A DNA stretch of 64,000 nt from Paraburkholderia rhynchosiae (GTDB taxonomy: Bacteria; Pseudomonadota; Gammaproteobacteria; Burkholderiales; Burkholderiaceae): positions 1-64,000 of the forward strand of contig NZ_PNXY01000012.1 of NCBI RefSeq assembly GCF_002879865.1, read 5' to 3'. Position numbers and translations under genes: made by a program. The notes under the pieces are model-generated. The model worked only from the letters and a program-made list of their open reading frames with translations, did not search any database and was not told where the DNA came from. Within the stretch, counting starts at the first letter, position 1, and every line of letters begins with the position of its first letter. Below are positions 19,137 to 26,663 of the stretch, one piece after another.

Positions 19137-20594
19137 TCATCTGAGGTCGACCGAAATAAAACTGCGCGCGTTGTTGCGCTGGATTAGCACGGCTATCGCT
19201 TTTCCCGCTTTTGCTTCCAGCGCGGTCACTTGCTCCTGAGTTTCGACCAGGTCGCCATTGAGCGACAGGACGACATCGCCGGGCCGGATGCCGGCGCGGG
19301 CTGCGGGTCCATCCACCGCGTCGACCATCAGACCTACGGCCAGCCCGGTCGTGCGTCGCTCGGCCTCGCTCAGCGGGTGCATGATCAGGCCCAGACGATC
19401 CGTTGCGCCGCCTTCGTTCTGTCGAATGTCCGCCTTCTCTACCGGTGCGCCGATCACAAGCACAACTGTCATCGGTCTTCGATTGCGGATCAGCCTGAGT
19501 GTGCTTTTCGTGCCGGTCGGCAGACGCGCAGCTTCCTCGATGAGTTCCGCAGAGCGATCGATCGTCTTGTCGCCGATCTGCACGATGACGTCGCCTGGCT
19601 TCACGCCACTTGCGGCAGCCGGACTGCCGGGATCCACGGAATTGACCAGCGCCCCGGCCGGTCGCGGCAGGGCAAAGGCCACCGCCAAGCCGGAGCCGAC
19701 GTCTTGTACCTCCACGCCCAGTCCGCCCGGAGATGTCGTGCGCTGGCTTTGCAACTGCGCCCGCACTTTGTTCGCCACGTTGATGGGAATCGCAAAGGTA
19801 AGGATGGGGTATCTGTCCGAATCCGCATAAATCTGCACGTCGATGCCGACCACCTCTCCGGCGCGGTTGAACAGAGGTCCACCCGAGTTGTCGGGGTTGG
19901 CGGAGACATCGGTCTGGAAAAAGGGAAAATTGCTGCCATCCGACAGCGTGCGAGACGTCGCACTGACCAGGCCGGCAGTCACCGTGTTCTGGAAGCGCTC
20001 GGGCGACCCTATCGTCAGCACCTGTTCGCCGGCGCGCACTCGCGATGAGTCGCCGAGTTTGACGGTCGGAAGCTTCGTGGCGTCGATCTGAATCACCGCG
20101 ACGTCGCTCTGTGCGTCGACAGTCAGCACTTTTGCCTTGAACTCGCGCCGGTCGGTCAGCCTGACCGTCACTTCGGTGGCTTGATCCACCACATGAGCCG
20201 TGGTCAGAATCAGACCGTCGGGGCTAATGATGAACCCCGAGCCGGCACCCGATAACGCACCTGGCGGGTTGCCTTGCGACTCCTGCGGCTGCTGCGCCGC
20301 GCGCTTGAAGAATGCGGACAGAGGATCGTCAGAATCGAGCGCCACAAGGACTGGCGCCGATGCTTGCTGGTCGTGGGCAGCCGCACTGATGTTGACGACG
20401 GCCAGCCCGTAGCGTTCCACGATTGCAGGAAAGTCGACAGGCGCGGCACCGTTGGCGGGAGAGACCCGCTTCTCTTTGGCAGGCAGCGGGGCGGCGCGCG
20501 CGGCGATCGCCGTTGACGTCAGACATGGGCAGCCATAGAGAAGCGCAGTTATCACGAGAGCGTGAAACAACGAGCGAAGCGTCTGGTCGATCAC
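19137..20594 (-). CDS. HtrA/DegP-like serine protease with two PDZ domains
   Basis: A 485-residue periplasmic Do-type protease or chaperone. An N-terminal signal segment precedes a trypsin-like domain with His134 (TTAHVVD), Asp164 (SDVAVIQID) and Ser237 (NPDNSGGP). Two PDZ domains follow at about 285-370 and 390-470. The start is GTG at 20594, preceded by GGAGGT at good spacing. Oddly, the residue two before the catalytic serine is Asp (DNSGG) where the family almost always has Gly (GNSGG). That position shapes the oxyanion hole, so activity may be altered. It is monocistronic, with no rseA/rpoE-type neighbours. Confidence 0.9.
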   Translation of the reverse strand: MIDQTLRSLFHALVITALLYGCPCLTSTAIAARAAPLPAKEKRVSPANGAAPVDFPAIVERYGLAVVNISAAAHDQQASAPVLVALDSDDPLSAFFKRAAQQPQESQGNPPGALSGAGSGFIISPDGLILTTAHVVDQATEVTVRLTDRREFKAKVLTVDAQSDVAVIQIDATKLPTVKLGDSSRVRAGEQVLTIGSPERFQNTVTAGLVSATSRTLSDGSNFPFFQTDVSANPDNSGGPLFNRAGEVVGIDVQIYADSDRYPILTFAIPINVANKVRAQLQSQRTTSPGGLGVEVQDVGSGLAVAFALPRPAGALVNSVDPGSPAAASGVKPGDVIVQIGDKTIDRSAELIEEAARLPTGTKSTLRLIRNRRPMTVVLVIGAPVEKADIRQNEGGATDRLGLIMHPLSEAERRTTGLAVGLMVDAVDGPAARAGIRPGDVVLSLNGDLVETQEQVTALEAKAGKAIAVLIQRNNARSFISVDLR

Positions 20595-21278
20595 AGCGCA
20601 CCTCCAAGGCGGTCGTTATGCCGGGCCGAAGCATGAAGCGCCGGTGGCTAACAAGCACTGTGCATAAATTATTTCGCGCTGAGCAACGGCCGACTGTGAC
20701 GCAGCGCACCGATGAGATCGAAAGCAAAAAAACGTCACTCCTGGCGCTGCTTGCGATAACGAATCGCCGACAGCTTAGCGCTGGCGGCGGGCATTCTCTC
20801 CACGCGGTCAGCGATGAGCGATCGGGCGCATACCGTCGCAATCGCAGACGATATCTGTAGCGCATGGGTAGTCCGAAAACCAATGCTTCAATCCACCAGA
20901 TGTCTTCTCTTTTCGCTCGACAGATATTGCGCTTCCCATTTTCGACGCCTAGTATTGTCAGATGAAATGCACGCGCATCGCTCACCTCTGAACAACCTGC
21001 AACAAGCTCACCAAGCGATTGTTCGAGAAGCATCAGTGCCTTTTCAGACAGACACACAGCCGAATGCGCGCGTGATGTCCGGTTCCAACGCGTTGGTGCG
21101 AAAAAGTTAAATCCCACATATTGATATGCGGACCGGTAGGCATTAAGATGACCTCCCGGGCGCGCAGTCGGCATCCGGTTAGCGTGAATCTAAAAATCAC
21201 ATTTCGCGAGCCGCGATGATGGCCGTCACGCGAGAACGGTTGAGCTTTCCAGCATTGGCCTATCACCAGGAGACAAAG
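20595..21278. other. 684-bp interval without a recognised gene
   Basis: Both strands were read. One leftward frame is open for 281 codons but has no family resemblance, unusual composition and runs over the start of the protease gene, so it is treated as chance. The interval should contain the promoter of the protease gene and of the small gene at 21279. Confidence 0.6.
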
Positions 21279-21476
21279 ATGCTGAGTCCTCATGAGTTCG
21301 CAACCTTGATGCTAGTCAAGGACGCCCCCGATCAGGTCGGTCTCGATCGTTCAGATCTGGACATTCTGCTCGAACATCAACTTGTCGCATTGGAAACCCT
21401 CCCATCCGGTCAGCAGCGCCCCCAGTTAACCAGCGACGGTGTTTCTGTACTGAAGATTGTCATGCGCTTGAGTTAG
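21279..21476 (+). CDS. small conserved-looking protein of unknown function
   Basis: A 65-residue acidic/hydrophobic protein starting MLSPHEFATLMLV. The start is fixed by AGGAGAC 7-9 bp upstream of ATG 21279. No signal peptide or TM segment. The layout (helical N-terminus, LDILLEHQLVALETL, then PQLTSDGVSVLKIV) looks like a partial winged-helix or a small adaptor, but I do not assign a function. It precedes the phasin gene by 230 bp on the same strand. Confidence 0.6.
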   Translation: MLSPHEFATLMLVKDAPDQVGLDRSDLDILLEHQLVALETLPSGQQRPQLTSDGVSVLKIVMRLS

Positions 21477-21706
21477 CAGCTCTGTCAGTTGACGACTCTC
21501 CGCATATAAATTCCGGCGTAATCAATGCGGTCCGTTTTACCGGAAGCAGTGAGCAAATAAGCAATTAGTACCACTATTAATCAGCCTGCTGGGTGCAGCG
21601 TGCAATTCCGCGTTGCACTCGAGCTTCCCGCCAGTCCAATTGCGCGACCGCAGTGCACTCTATTGCCGATTAATCGGTGCCGGGTCGCTTCCTTAGGAGT
21701 TTGACG

Positions 21707-22273
21707 ATGTATCTATCGACCCCAGAGCAGATCGCAGCGTCCCAGAAGGCCAACCTTGATATCGCTTACGGGCTGGCCAACAAGGTAGTCGCGGGGTTTG
21801 AAAAGCTGGCCGACCTGAATCTGAAAACGATTCAGTCGACGCTGGCCGAGACGCAGCAGAACGCGCAGAAAGTGTTTTCCGCCAGAGATCCGCAAGAGTG
21901 GCTCGCGCTGCAAGCGGGGCTCGTTGCGCCGTCAGTAGAGAAAGTGCAGTCGTACAGCCGTCAGCTGTTCGAGATTCTGTCGGCCACTCAAGGCGAGATC
22001 GCACAGGTTGCACAGACGCAATACGACGCCTACAACCGCCGGGTGCAAACGCTCGTCGAGGACGTTGCCAAAAACGCACCGGCGGGTTCGGAAGCCGCGA
22101 TCGCCGGATGGAAGTCCGCGATCGGCGCTTCGAATACCTTCATCGAAACCCTGCAAAAAACCAGTCAGCAGGCGGTGGAACTTGCCGAAAGCAGCCTGGA
22201 GGCCGTCGGGACCGCTGCATCGGACACCGTCCGGCGCGCAGGCGAGAAAGCGTCGGCGGGCACCAAACGATAA
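21707..22273 (+). CDS. phaP: phasin family protein (PHB granule-associated)
   Basis: A 188-residue, almost entirely helical protein of the phasin_2 type (PhaP), which coats polyhydroxybutyrate granules. The typical N-terminus (TPEQIAASQKANLDIAYGLA) and an Ala/Gln-rich amphipathic body with DPQEWLALQ are present. There are no cysteines. The start at 21707 has TTAGGAGT upstream. The next gene on the strand, 141 bp downstream, is an acetoacetyl-CoA reductase, supporting a role in PHB metabolism. Confidence 0.92.
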   Translation: MYLSTPEQIAASQKANLDIAYGLANKVVAGFEKLADLNLKTIQSTLAETQQNAQKVFSARDPQEWLALQAGLVAPSVEKVQSYSRQLFEILSATQGEIAQVAQTQYDAYNRRVQTLVEDVAKNAPAGSEAAIAGWKSAIGASNTFIETLQKTSQQAVELAESSLEAVGTAASDTVRRAGEKASAGTKR

Positions 22274-22414
22274 TCGTCCACGCGGGCCTCGCGCCCGTGT
22301 CAGTCCGTTGCGTTGGACAAGAAATCCTGCGGATGTGGAACGCATCCGGCGGTCATAAGGCGACCATCCCTCTATACGAGCGAGGATCGCCTCCCTTTAT
22401 AGGAGACAAGAGAG

Positions 22415-23158
22415 ATGACGAAACAGGTTGCGCTGGTGACAGGTGGAATGGGCGGACTCGGTGAAGCAATCAGCATCAGACTCCACGACGGTGGCTATAC
22501 CGTTGTGGTCACCTACTCGCCGCAGAATACCGGAGCCGACGAGTGGCTGGCCCGCATGGAAGCCGGCGGGCGAAAGTTCCGCGCCTATGCCGTCGATGTC
22601 GCAGACTACGACTCGTGCCAACTGTGCGCGGAACGGATCAGGGCGGAAATCGGCCCGGTCGACATCCTGGTCAATAACGCCGGCATCACGCGGGACTCGG
22701 GTTTCAGGAAGCTCGACAAAGTCAATTGGGATGCAGTGATCCGCACCAACCTCGACTCGGTATTCAACATGACGAAGCCGTGGTGCGACAGCATGGCGGA
22801 ACGAGGCTGGGGCCGCATCGTCAATGTGTCGTCGATCATTGGCAGCAAGGGCGGTTTCGGTCAGACGAACTACGCCGCCGCAAAAGCCGGTATGCATGGT
22901 TTCACGAAGTCACTGGCACTGGAAGTCGCGAAGAAAGGCGTCACCGTGAATACGATCTCGCCCGGGTTTATCGCCACGAAGATGGTTACAGCGGTGCCCC
23001 AGGACATTCTCGACAGCAAAATCATTCCACAGATTCCGGTCGGCCGCCTCGGGCAGCCGGAAGAAGTCGCCGCGCTTGTTCTTTACCTATGCTCGCGCGA
23101 GGCGGCTTTCGTGACCGGAGCCAACATCGCGATCAACGGCGGCCAGCATCTGCAGTGA
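22415..23158 (+). CDS. phaB: acetoacetyl-CoA reductase (PhaB-type SDR)
   Basis: A 247-residue short-chain dehydrogenase. The cofactor loop TGGMGGLG is at residues 10-17, NNAG is near 89, and the catalytic Ser-Tyr-Lys set appears as VSSIIGSKGG and NYAAAKAG. In PHB synthesis it reduces acetoacetyl-CoA to (R)-3-hydroxybutyryl-CoA with NADPH. The general FabG fold is certain. The PhaB assignment rests on the close similarity of the N-terminus (VALVTGGMGGLGEAI) and on the phasin neighbour. A strong AGGAGA ribosome-binding site precedes it. phaC and phaA are not in the window. Confidence 0.88.
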   Translation: MTKQVALVTGGMGGLGEAISIRLHDGGYTVVVTYSPQNTGADEWLARMEAGGRKFRAYAVDVADYDSCQLCAERIRAEIGPVDILVNNAGITRDSGFRKLDKVNWDAVIRTNLDSVFNMTKPWCDSMAERGWGRIVNVSSIIGSKGGFGQTNYAAAKAGMHGFTKSLALEVAKKGVTVNTISPGFIATKMVTAVPQDILDSKIIPQIPVGRLGQPEEVAALVLYLCSREAAFVTGANIAINGGQHLQ

Positions 23159-23186
23159 AACAACCGGCTTGCAGCCGGGCGAAGGA

Positions 23187-23213
23187 GGAGAGCTGGCTTG
23201 CCGCCAGCTCTCC
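23187..23213 (+). terminator. perfect 11-bp hairpin after phaB
   Basis: GGAGAGCTGGC at 23187-23197 and GCCAGCTCTCC at 23203-23213 form a perfect 11-bp stem with a 5-nt loop, 29 bp after the phaB stop. There is no U-tract, so it may be a pause, an mRNA 3'-end stabiliser or a weak terminator. Confidence 0.55.
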
Positions 23214-23306
23214 GCACAACAGGAATGGCGAGCCAAGCCTGCCGCCCGGATGAACGGGCTACGGCGGATCGTCGAGGCCGTAACGGCAACTGCACGGGAG
23301 AGCGCG

Positions 23307-23459
23307 ATGAGCGACTCATGGATAGGCATTGTGATGGGTTCGTCTGTGCTGGTGATTGCATCCATGCTTGTAGCCGGCCACTATCGGCGCGAGCAGCGTC
23401 GGCGACAACTTCTGCGCAACCTTGACCATCACGACTGGTGGGGCTGGCCCCGCCACTGA
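23307..23459 (+). CDS. 50-aa single-pass membrane protein
   Basis: A small predicted inner-membrane protein starting MSDSWIGIVMG. One hydrophobic helix at about residues 4-25 is followed by an Arg-rich juxtamembrane stretch (REQRRRQLLRNL) and an aromatic tail (HDWWGW). GGGAG lies upstream of ATG 23307. The frame is open further upstream, but the short form gives a clean N-in/C-in-type topology. Function unknown. It may be co-transcribed with phaB. Confidence 0.55.
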   Translation: MSDSWIGIVMGSSVLVIASMLVAGHYRREQRRRQLLRNLDHHDWWGWPRH

Positions 23460-23968
23460 CCTTGAAGATGTCTGGCGTCGGGAATGGTCTCGCGCGGGTT
23501 ATATAGTTTCGTGCCGCATGATAGAACTGTGACAGCGTAAAGGGATGACGGTTGTGCGGGGCGAAGCGGGAACAATACGTAAATCGGTGCGAGCGGCGCG
23601 GCATGTAAAAAAACGGCGTCGTCCTCGGTAAGAGACGACGCCGCTCAAAAAACACCACACGCTCGCGGGGGCTTGCCTCACGAGTGAACAAAAATAACCG
23701 CAACTACAATCTTCCTCAAGATGAAAGAACTGCGTTTGTAACGAGGCACGCGGTACTTATTACGTAGCACCTTACAGCCAGACGCACGGAAGCGGCGCCG
23801 CACGCGGGATGAAAAACTTACGATAAAACGCGCGGGAATTCGCGCATTTACAGACCGCGATGATTTGTTACAGTCGCATCGCCACACAGTAGACGAACGA
23901 CCCGGACCCGTATCACCCAAGCGTAAGGCGAGTGAAATCCACGCACACTGGGCCGTATGCGTCGGATC
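23460..23968. other. intergenic interval with a terminator
   Basis: No gene seen. It holds the leftward terminator hairpin at 23614-23643 and AT-richer sequence at 23690-23890, beyond the end of rlpA. Confidence 0.6.
23614..23643 (-). terminator. rho-independent terminator (leftward)
   Basis: CGGCGTCGTC at 23614-23623 pairs perfectly with GACGACGCCG at 23634-23643. On the minus strand the stem is followed by a run of seven T. It would end leftward transcripts coming from rlpA. The plus-strand side also has a short A-rich flank, so it may act in both directions. Confidence 0.8.
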
Positions 23969-24637
23969 TCACGCCGACTGATCGAGGCAGCGGCGCGCGC
24001 CGGCCGCGTCATGCGTCGGCGCAATAGGTTCGAGCTTGACGGGCAAGCTGCCCGCGACTCGCACGCCGAGCGCCTCGGCGGCGGCATATGACAAATCGAT
24101 AATCCGTCCGTGCACGAACGGCCCGCGATCATTGATACGAACCACCACCGAACGCGCGCGGCCGAGCGTCGTCACACGCACGCAGGCACCCAGCGGCAAC
24201 GTGCGATGCGCGGCAGTCAGCGCATGCATGTCGTAACGCTCGCCGCTCGCGGTGCGGCGGCCATGGAACATCTTCCCGTACCACGACGCGATGCCGGTCT
24301 GCTGAAAGCGCTTATTGCAAGCACAAGCCGGTACGATTGGCGAATCATCGTTCGCGGACCGCACGTCGGGCTGCATATCGGATTGCGTATCCGATTGCGG
24401 CTCATCAGCCGATGAACGCGGCGCCTTATTCCGGTCGACGCCATCGTCATATTGCAACGGATGCAGTACTGCCCTTTCCGACGTCCGCATGTCGGCGTAG
24501 TTTGCGTTCGACGGGTCCGATTCAACGTCCGGTTGCGCACAGCCGCCAAGCGTGAATACGGCGCCGAGCGACGCCAGCATCAGCGTCAGTGTGGGCGAGA
24601 GACGGCCTGCGGGAAAACTGGCAAAGCTGAAGATCAT
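23969..24637 (-). CDS. rlpA: RlpA-family septal-ring lipoprotein
   Basis: A 222-residue lipoprotein. A signal peptide ends in lipobox TLGGC with Cys33. After a Ser/Asp-rich linker (about 40-105), a double-psi beta-barrel domain spans about 113-205, with GIASWYGKMFHGRRTASGE, the HRTLPLG motif, and VVRINDRGPFVHGRIIDLS. RlpA proteins cleave denuded glycan strands at the septum. The C-terminal SPOR domain of many RlpAs is absent here. It lies 85 bp after the LytM lipoprotein gene on the same strand, a plausible cell-wall pair. Confidence 0.9.
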   Translation of the reverse strand: MIFSFASFPAGRLSPTLTLMLASLGAVFTLGGCAQPDVESDPSNANYADMRTSERAVLHPLQYDDGVDRNKAPRSSADEPQSDTQSDMQPDVRSANDDSPIVPACACNKRFQQTGIASWYGKMFHGRRTASGERYDMHALTAAHRTLPLGACVRVTTLGRARSVVVRINDRGPFVHGRIIDLSYAAAEALGVRVAGSLPVKLEPIAPTHDAAGARRCLDQSA

Positions 24638-24722
24638 GAGCGTCGCATCGCGCGTCTAACTGCATTGCTGCAGGCCGCGTCGAGTCCAGTTCGGGAAGCG
24701 GCGATGCCGCGAAAACGCCGGA

Positions 24723-25535
24723 TTAATGGCGTTTGGGAAGGTAGGTAAGCGGATCGACGGGCTTGCCGTCGTCGCGCACTTCGAAGCGCGCGTAGGCGTC
24801 GCCGGCGGCGTCGGCGGAAGCTTCTGCAATCGCCTGCCCTTTCTTGACGGCGGCGCCTTCTTTGACGAGCAACGCACGGTTGTTGCCGTAAGCGGTCAAC
24901 AGGTGTGAGTCGTGCTTGATGATGATCAGCCGGCCATAAGCCGTGATGCCGCTGCCCGCGTAGACGACCCTGCCGCTAGCCGCGGCTTTCACCTGCTCGC
25001 CGGCGCGCGCAGCGATTGTGATGCCTTTGGTTTTGCCGGCAACGAACGGCCCTCTCAATGCGCCGTCCACAGGCCATGCGAGCCGCGCTTTAGCAATGCC
25101 CGATGAGCCCAAAGCCGCGTCCGCACGTTTATCCCCGCCAGTTGCCGCGCCCGCAGTCGATATGGCCGGCCCGCTTGCGACCGTCACTGGCGGCGCGACA
25201 CGCAACATCTGCCCGGCCCGCAGCGCCCCGTCCGCAGGCAGATGGTTCCACTGTGCAATCGCCGATGCGTCGCGGCCAAACCCTCTCGCGATGGCAGTCA
25301 GCGTATCGTGCGGATTCACACGATAAAACCCTGCGGGCACCGCCGGTTCGCTCGGTGTAGCAAGCATGCTGCCGGCAGTCCAGGCCGATAACGAATCCGG
25401 CGGCAAGTCGTTTCTCGACTCAGGCAACGGCCCACTCGGCGAAAAGAGCGAGCAGCCGCTCAGGGCGCCAGCCAGTGACAGCGCGAGCAGGACGGGGACA
25501 GCCGGTTTGGCGCATCGGCGCAAACAGATTTTCAT
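24723..25535 (-). CDS. NlpD-like LysM/LytM lipoprotein (degenerate active site)
   Basis: A 270-residue lipoprotein: signal peptide with lipobox LSGC (Cys near 28), LysM domain (FYRVNPHDTLTAIARGFG) at about 67-112, and a C-terminal M23/LytM domain (VKAAASGRVVYAGSGITAYG). In active M23 peptidases the final metal motif is HxH; here the sequence reads LLTAYGNN, so a zinc ligand is missing. That points to an amidase activator like NlpD or EnvC rather than an endopeptidase. Start chosen at 25535, because the frame upstream overlaps the preceding small gene. It may be co-transcribed with rlpA downstream. Confidence 0.88.
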   Translation of the reverse strand: MKICLRRCAKPAVPVLLALSLAGALSGCSLFSPSGPLPESRNDLPPDSLSAWTAGSMLATPSEPAVPAGFYRVNPHDTLTAIARGFGRDASAIAQWNHLPADGALRAGQMLRVAPPVTVASGPAISTAGAATGGDKRADAALGSSGIAKARLAWPVDGALRGPFVAGKTKGITIAARAGEQVKAAASGRVVYAGSGITAYGRLIIIKHDSHLLTAYGNNRALLVKEGAAVKKGQAIAEASADAAGDAYARFEVRDDGKPVDPLTYLPKRH

Positions 25536-25576
25536 TGGAGCAATCAGAGCGGATCGTGGGGGTGCCGAGCGGCGTC

Positions 25577-25885
25577 TCAGCACGCGTGTTTCTTCGCGCG
25601 GCCCGGCGGGCAGTGAGCGTCGCTGTCGAAGCGATACCTGTCATGGCCGCTGTTCTGACTACTGTTTGCCGGCACCTGATGTTCTTCCCACTCCGCGCGC
25701 CTCTCCTGGCGATGACCGTCCCAATAGCGGCCGTCACGCGAGCCAAGCGTGGCATGCTCGACGGGGGTGGTCATAACCGTGCGGGGCGTGGACGGACCGA
25801 TTGCGAGGCCGAAGTCGTTCGCGTGAGCGGCAATGGACAGGCTCATCGCAGAGGCAATCGCGACGGAAAGACAAAAACGATTCAC
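25577..25885 (-). CDS. small secreted protein of unknown function
   Basis: A 102-residue exported protein with signal peptide MNRFCLSVAIASAMSLSIAAHA, preceded by TTAGGAGT. The mature part is hydrophilic and Arg/His-rich (RYWDGHRQERRAEWEEHQ), ending in a Cys-containing basic tail. Family not recognised; several beta-proteobacterial periplasmic stress proteins look similar. It ends 41 bp before the LytM lipoprotein start. Confidence 0.65.
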   Translation of the reverse strand: MNRFCLSVAIASAMSLSIAAHANDFGLAIGPSTPRTVMTTPVEHATLGSRDGRYWDGHRQERRAEWEEHQVPANSSQNSGHDRYRFDSDAHCPPGRAKKHAC

Positions 25886-25962
25886 GCAATACTCCTAACT
25901 AAATCAATATGACGCTGAACGACAGGATCCGGAACGATTGACGGCGGTGATCGAGGGCGTCG

Positions 25963-26040
25963 ACCGCATACGAAGGCCATATATGGAGGCCGTATATGGA
26001 GGCCGGATACGAAGGCCGCACGGGCCGCACGGGCCGCATA
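25963..26040. repeat. short GGCC-anchored tandem repeats
   Basis: Three 13-nt units, GGCCATATATGGA (25975-25987), GGCCGTATATGGA (25988-26000) and GGCCGGATACGAA (26001-26013), are followed by three 9-nt units GGCCGCACG, GGCCGCACG and GGCCGCATA (26014-26040). They lie upstream of the small secreted protein gene at 25577-25885. Confidence 0.85.
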
Positions 26041-26139
26041 CAAAGAGCGCTTTGCGCGGCGAGCGGATTCGCGGGGGGCGTGCGGGCCGATGACACGCAC
26101 CGGCCCGCGTCTTCACAGGCTCGCTAATCGGCGAAAAAG

Positions 26140-26406
26140 TTACGGCTTGGCGGGTGCTGCGTCGTCGCTCGACGGTGCGGCGCTGTCTGCGCTCTTAGCC
26201 GCAGATGCCGCATGCTTGTGCGCGTGCCTGTGATGCTTCTTCGCGTGATGATGCTTCGCTGCCGGCTTGCCTTCATGCGAAGTGGCAACAACGGCTTGCG
26301 ACGATTCAGCAACCGGTGCGGGCGCGGCTGCGGGCGCGGAAGCCTGTGCGAACGCGGCGATCGAGAACAGGCCGGCGACGGCGGCGGCGAGAAGTTGCTT
26401 GTTCAT
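26140..26406 (-). CDS. small histidine-rich secreted protein
   Basis: An 88-residue exported protein. Signal peptide MNKQLLAAAVAGLFSIAAFAQA, then a mature chain made almost wholly of Ala, Pro, Ser, Lys and His. A cluster HHHAKKHHRHAHKHA is at about residues 52-66. Such clusters bind Ni, Zn or Cu, or act as buffers, but no family is recognised. AAGGAA lies upstream of the start. It is monocistronic or loosely grouped with the next secreted gene on the strand. Confidence 0.7.
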   Translation of the reverse strand: MNKQLLAAAVAGLFSIAAFAQASAPAAAPAPVAESSQAVVATSHEGKPAAKHHHAKKHHRHAHKHAASAAKSADSAAPSSDDAAPAKP

Positions 26407-26663
26407 TACGGTTTTTCCTTAACGTATTCGTTGACTGACCTGTTGATGGTCGCGTGTTCAACGAGTGCCGAAAGAAACCGTTGACGGCATCAAGGGAAAC
26501 TCTGCATTCCTTGACGATTTGTGACGCCTTTGAACAATTGGGAGTCAGATGTGGTGATATTGAATGCCGCGAAGAGGCCCGGCTTGTGATGGCTTCTGAT
26601 GGCTGTTCGCTAGTGACGTCCGCGAGACGCGGAGGCCGCACACGGTCCTGAAGACCGTGTGCT

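Noticed and set aside
20329..21174. Minus-strand 281-codon frame reaching into the protease gene
   Set aside because: It overlaps the well-supported protease start in another frame, has cysteine- and arginine-rich random-like composition and no domain.
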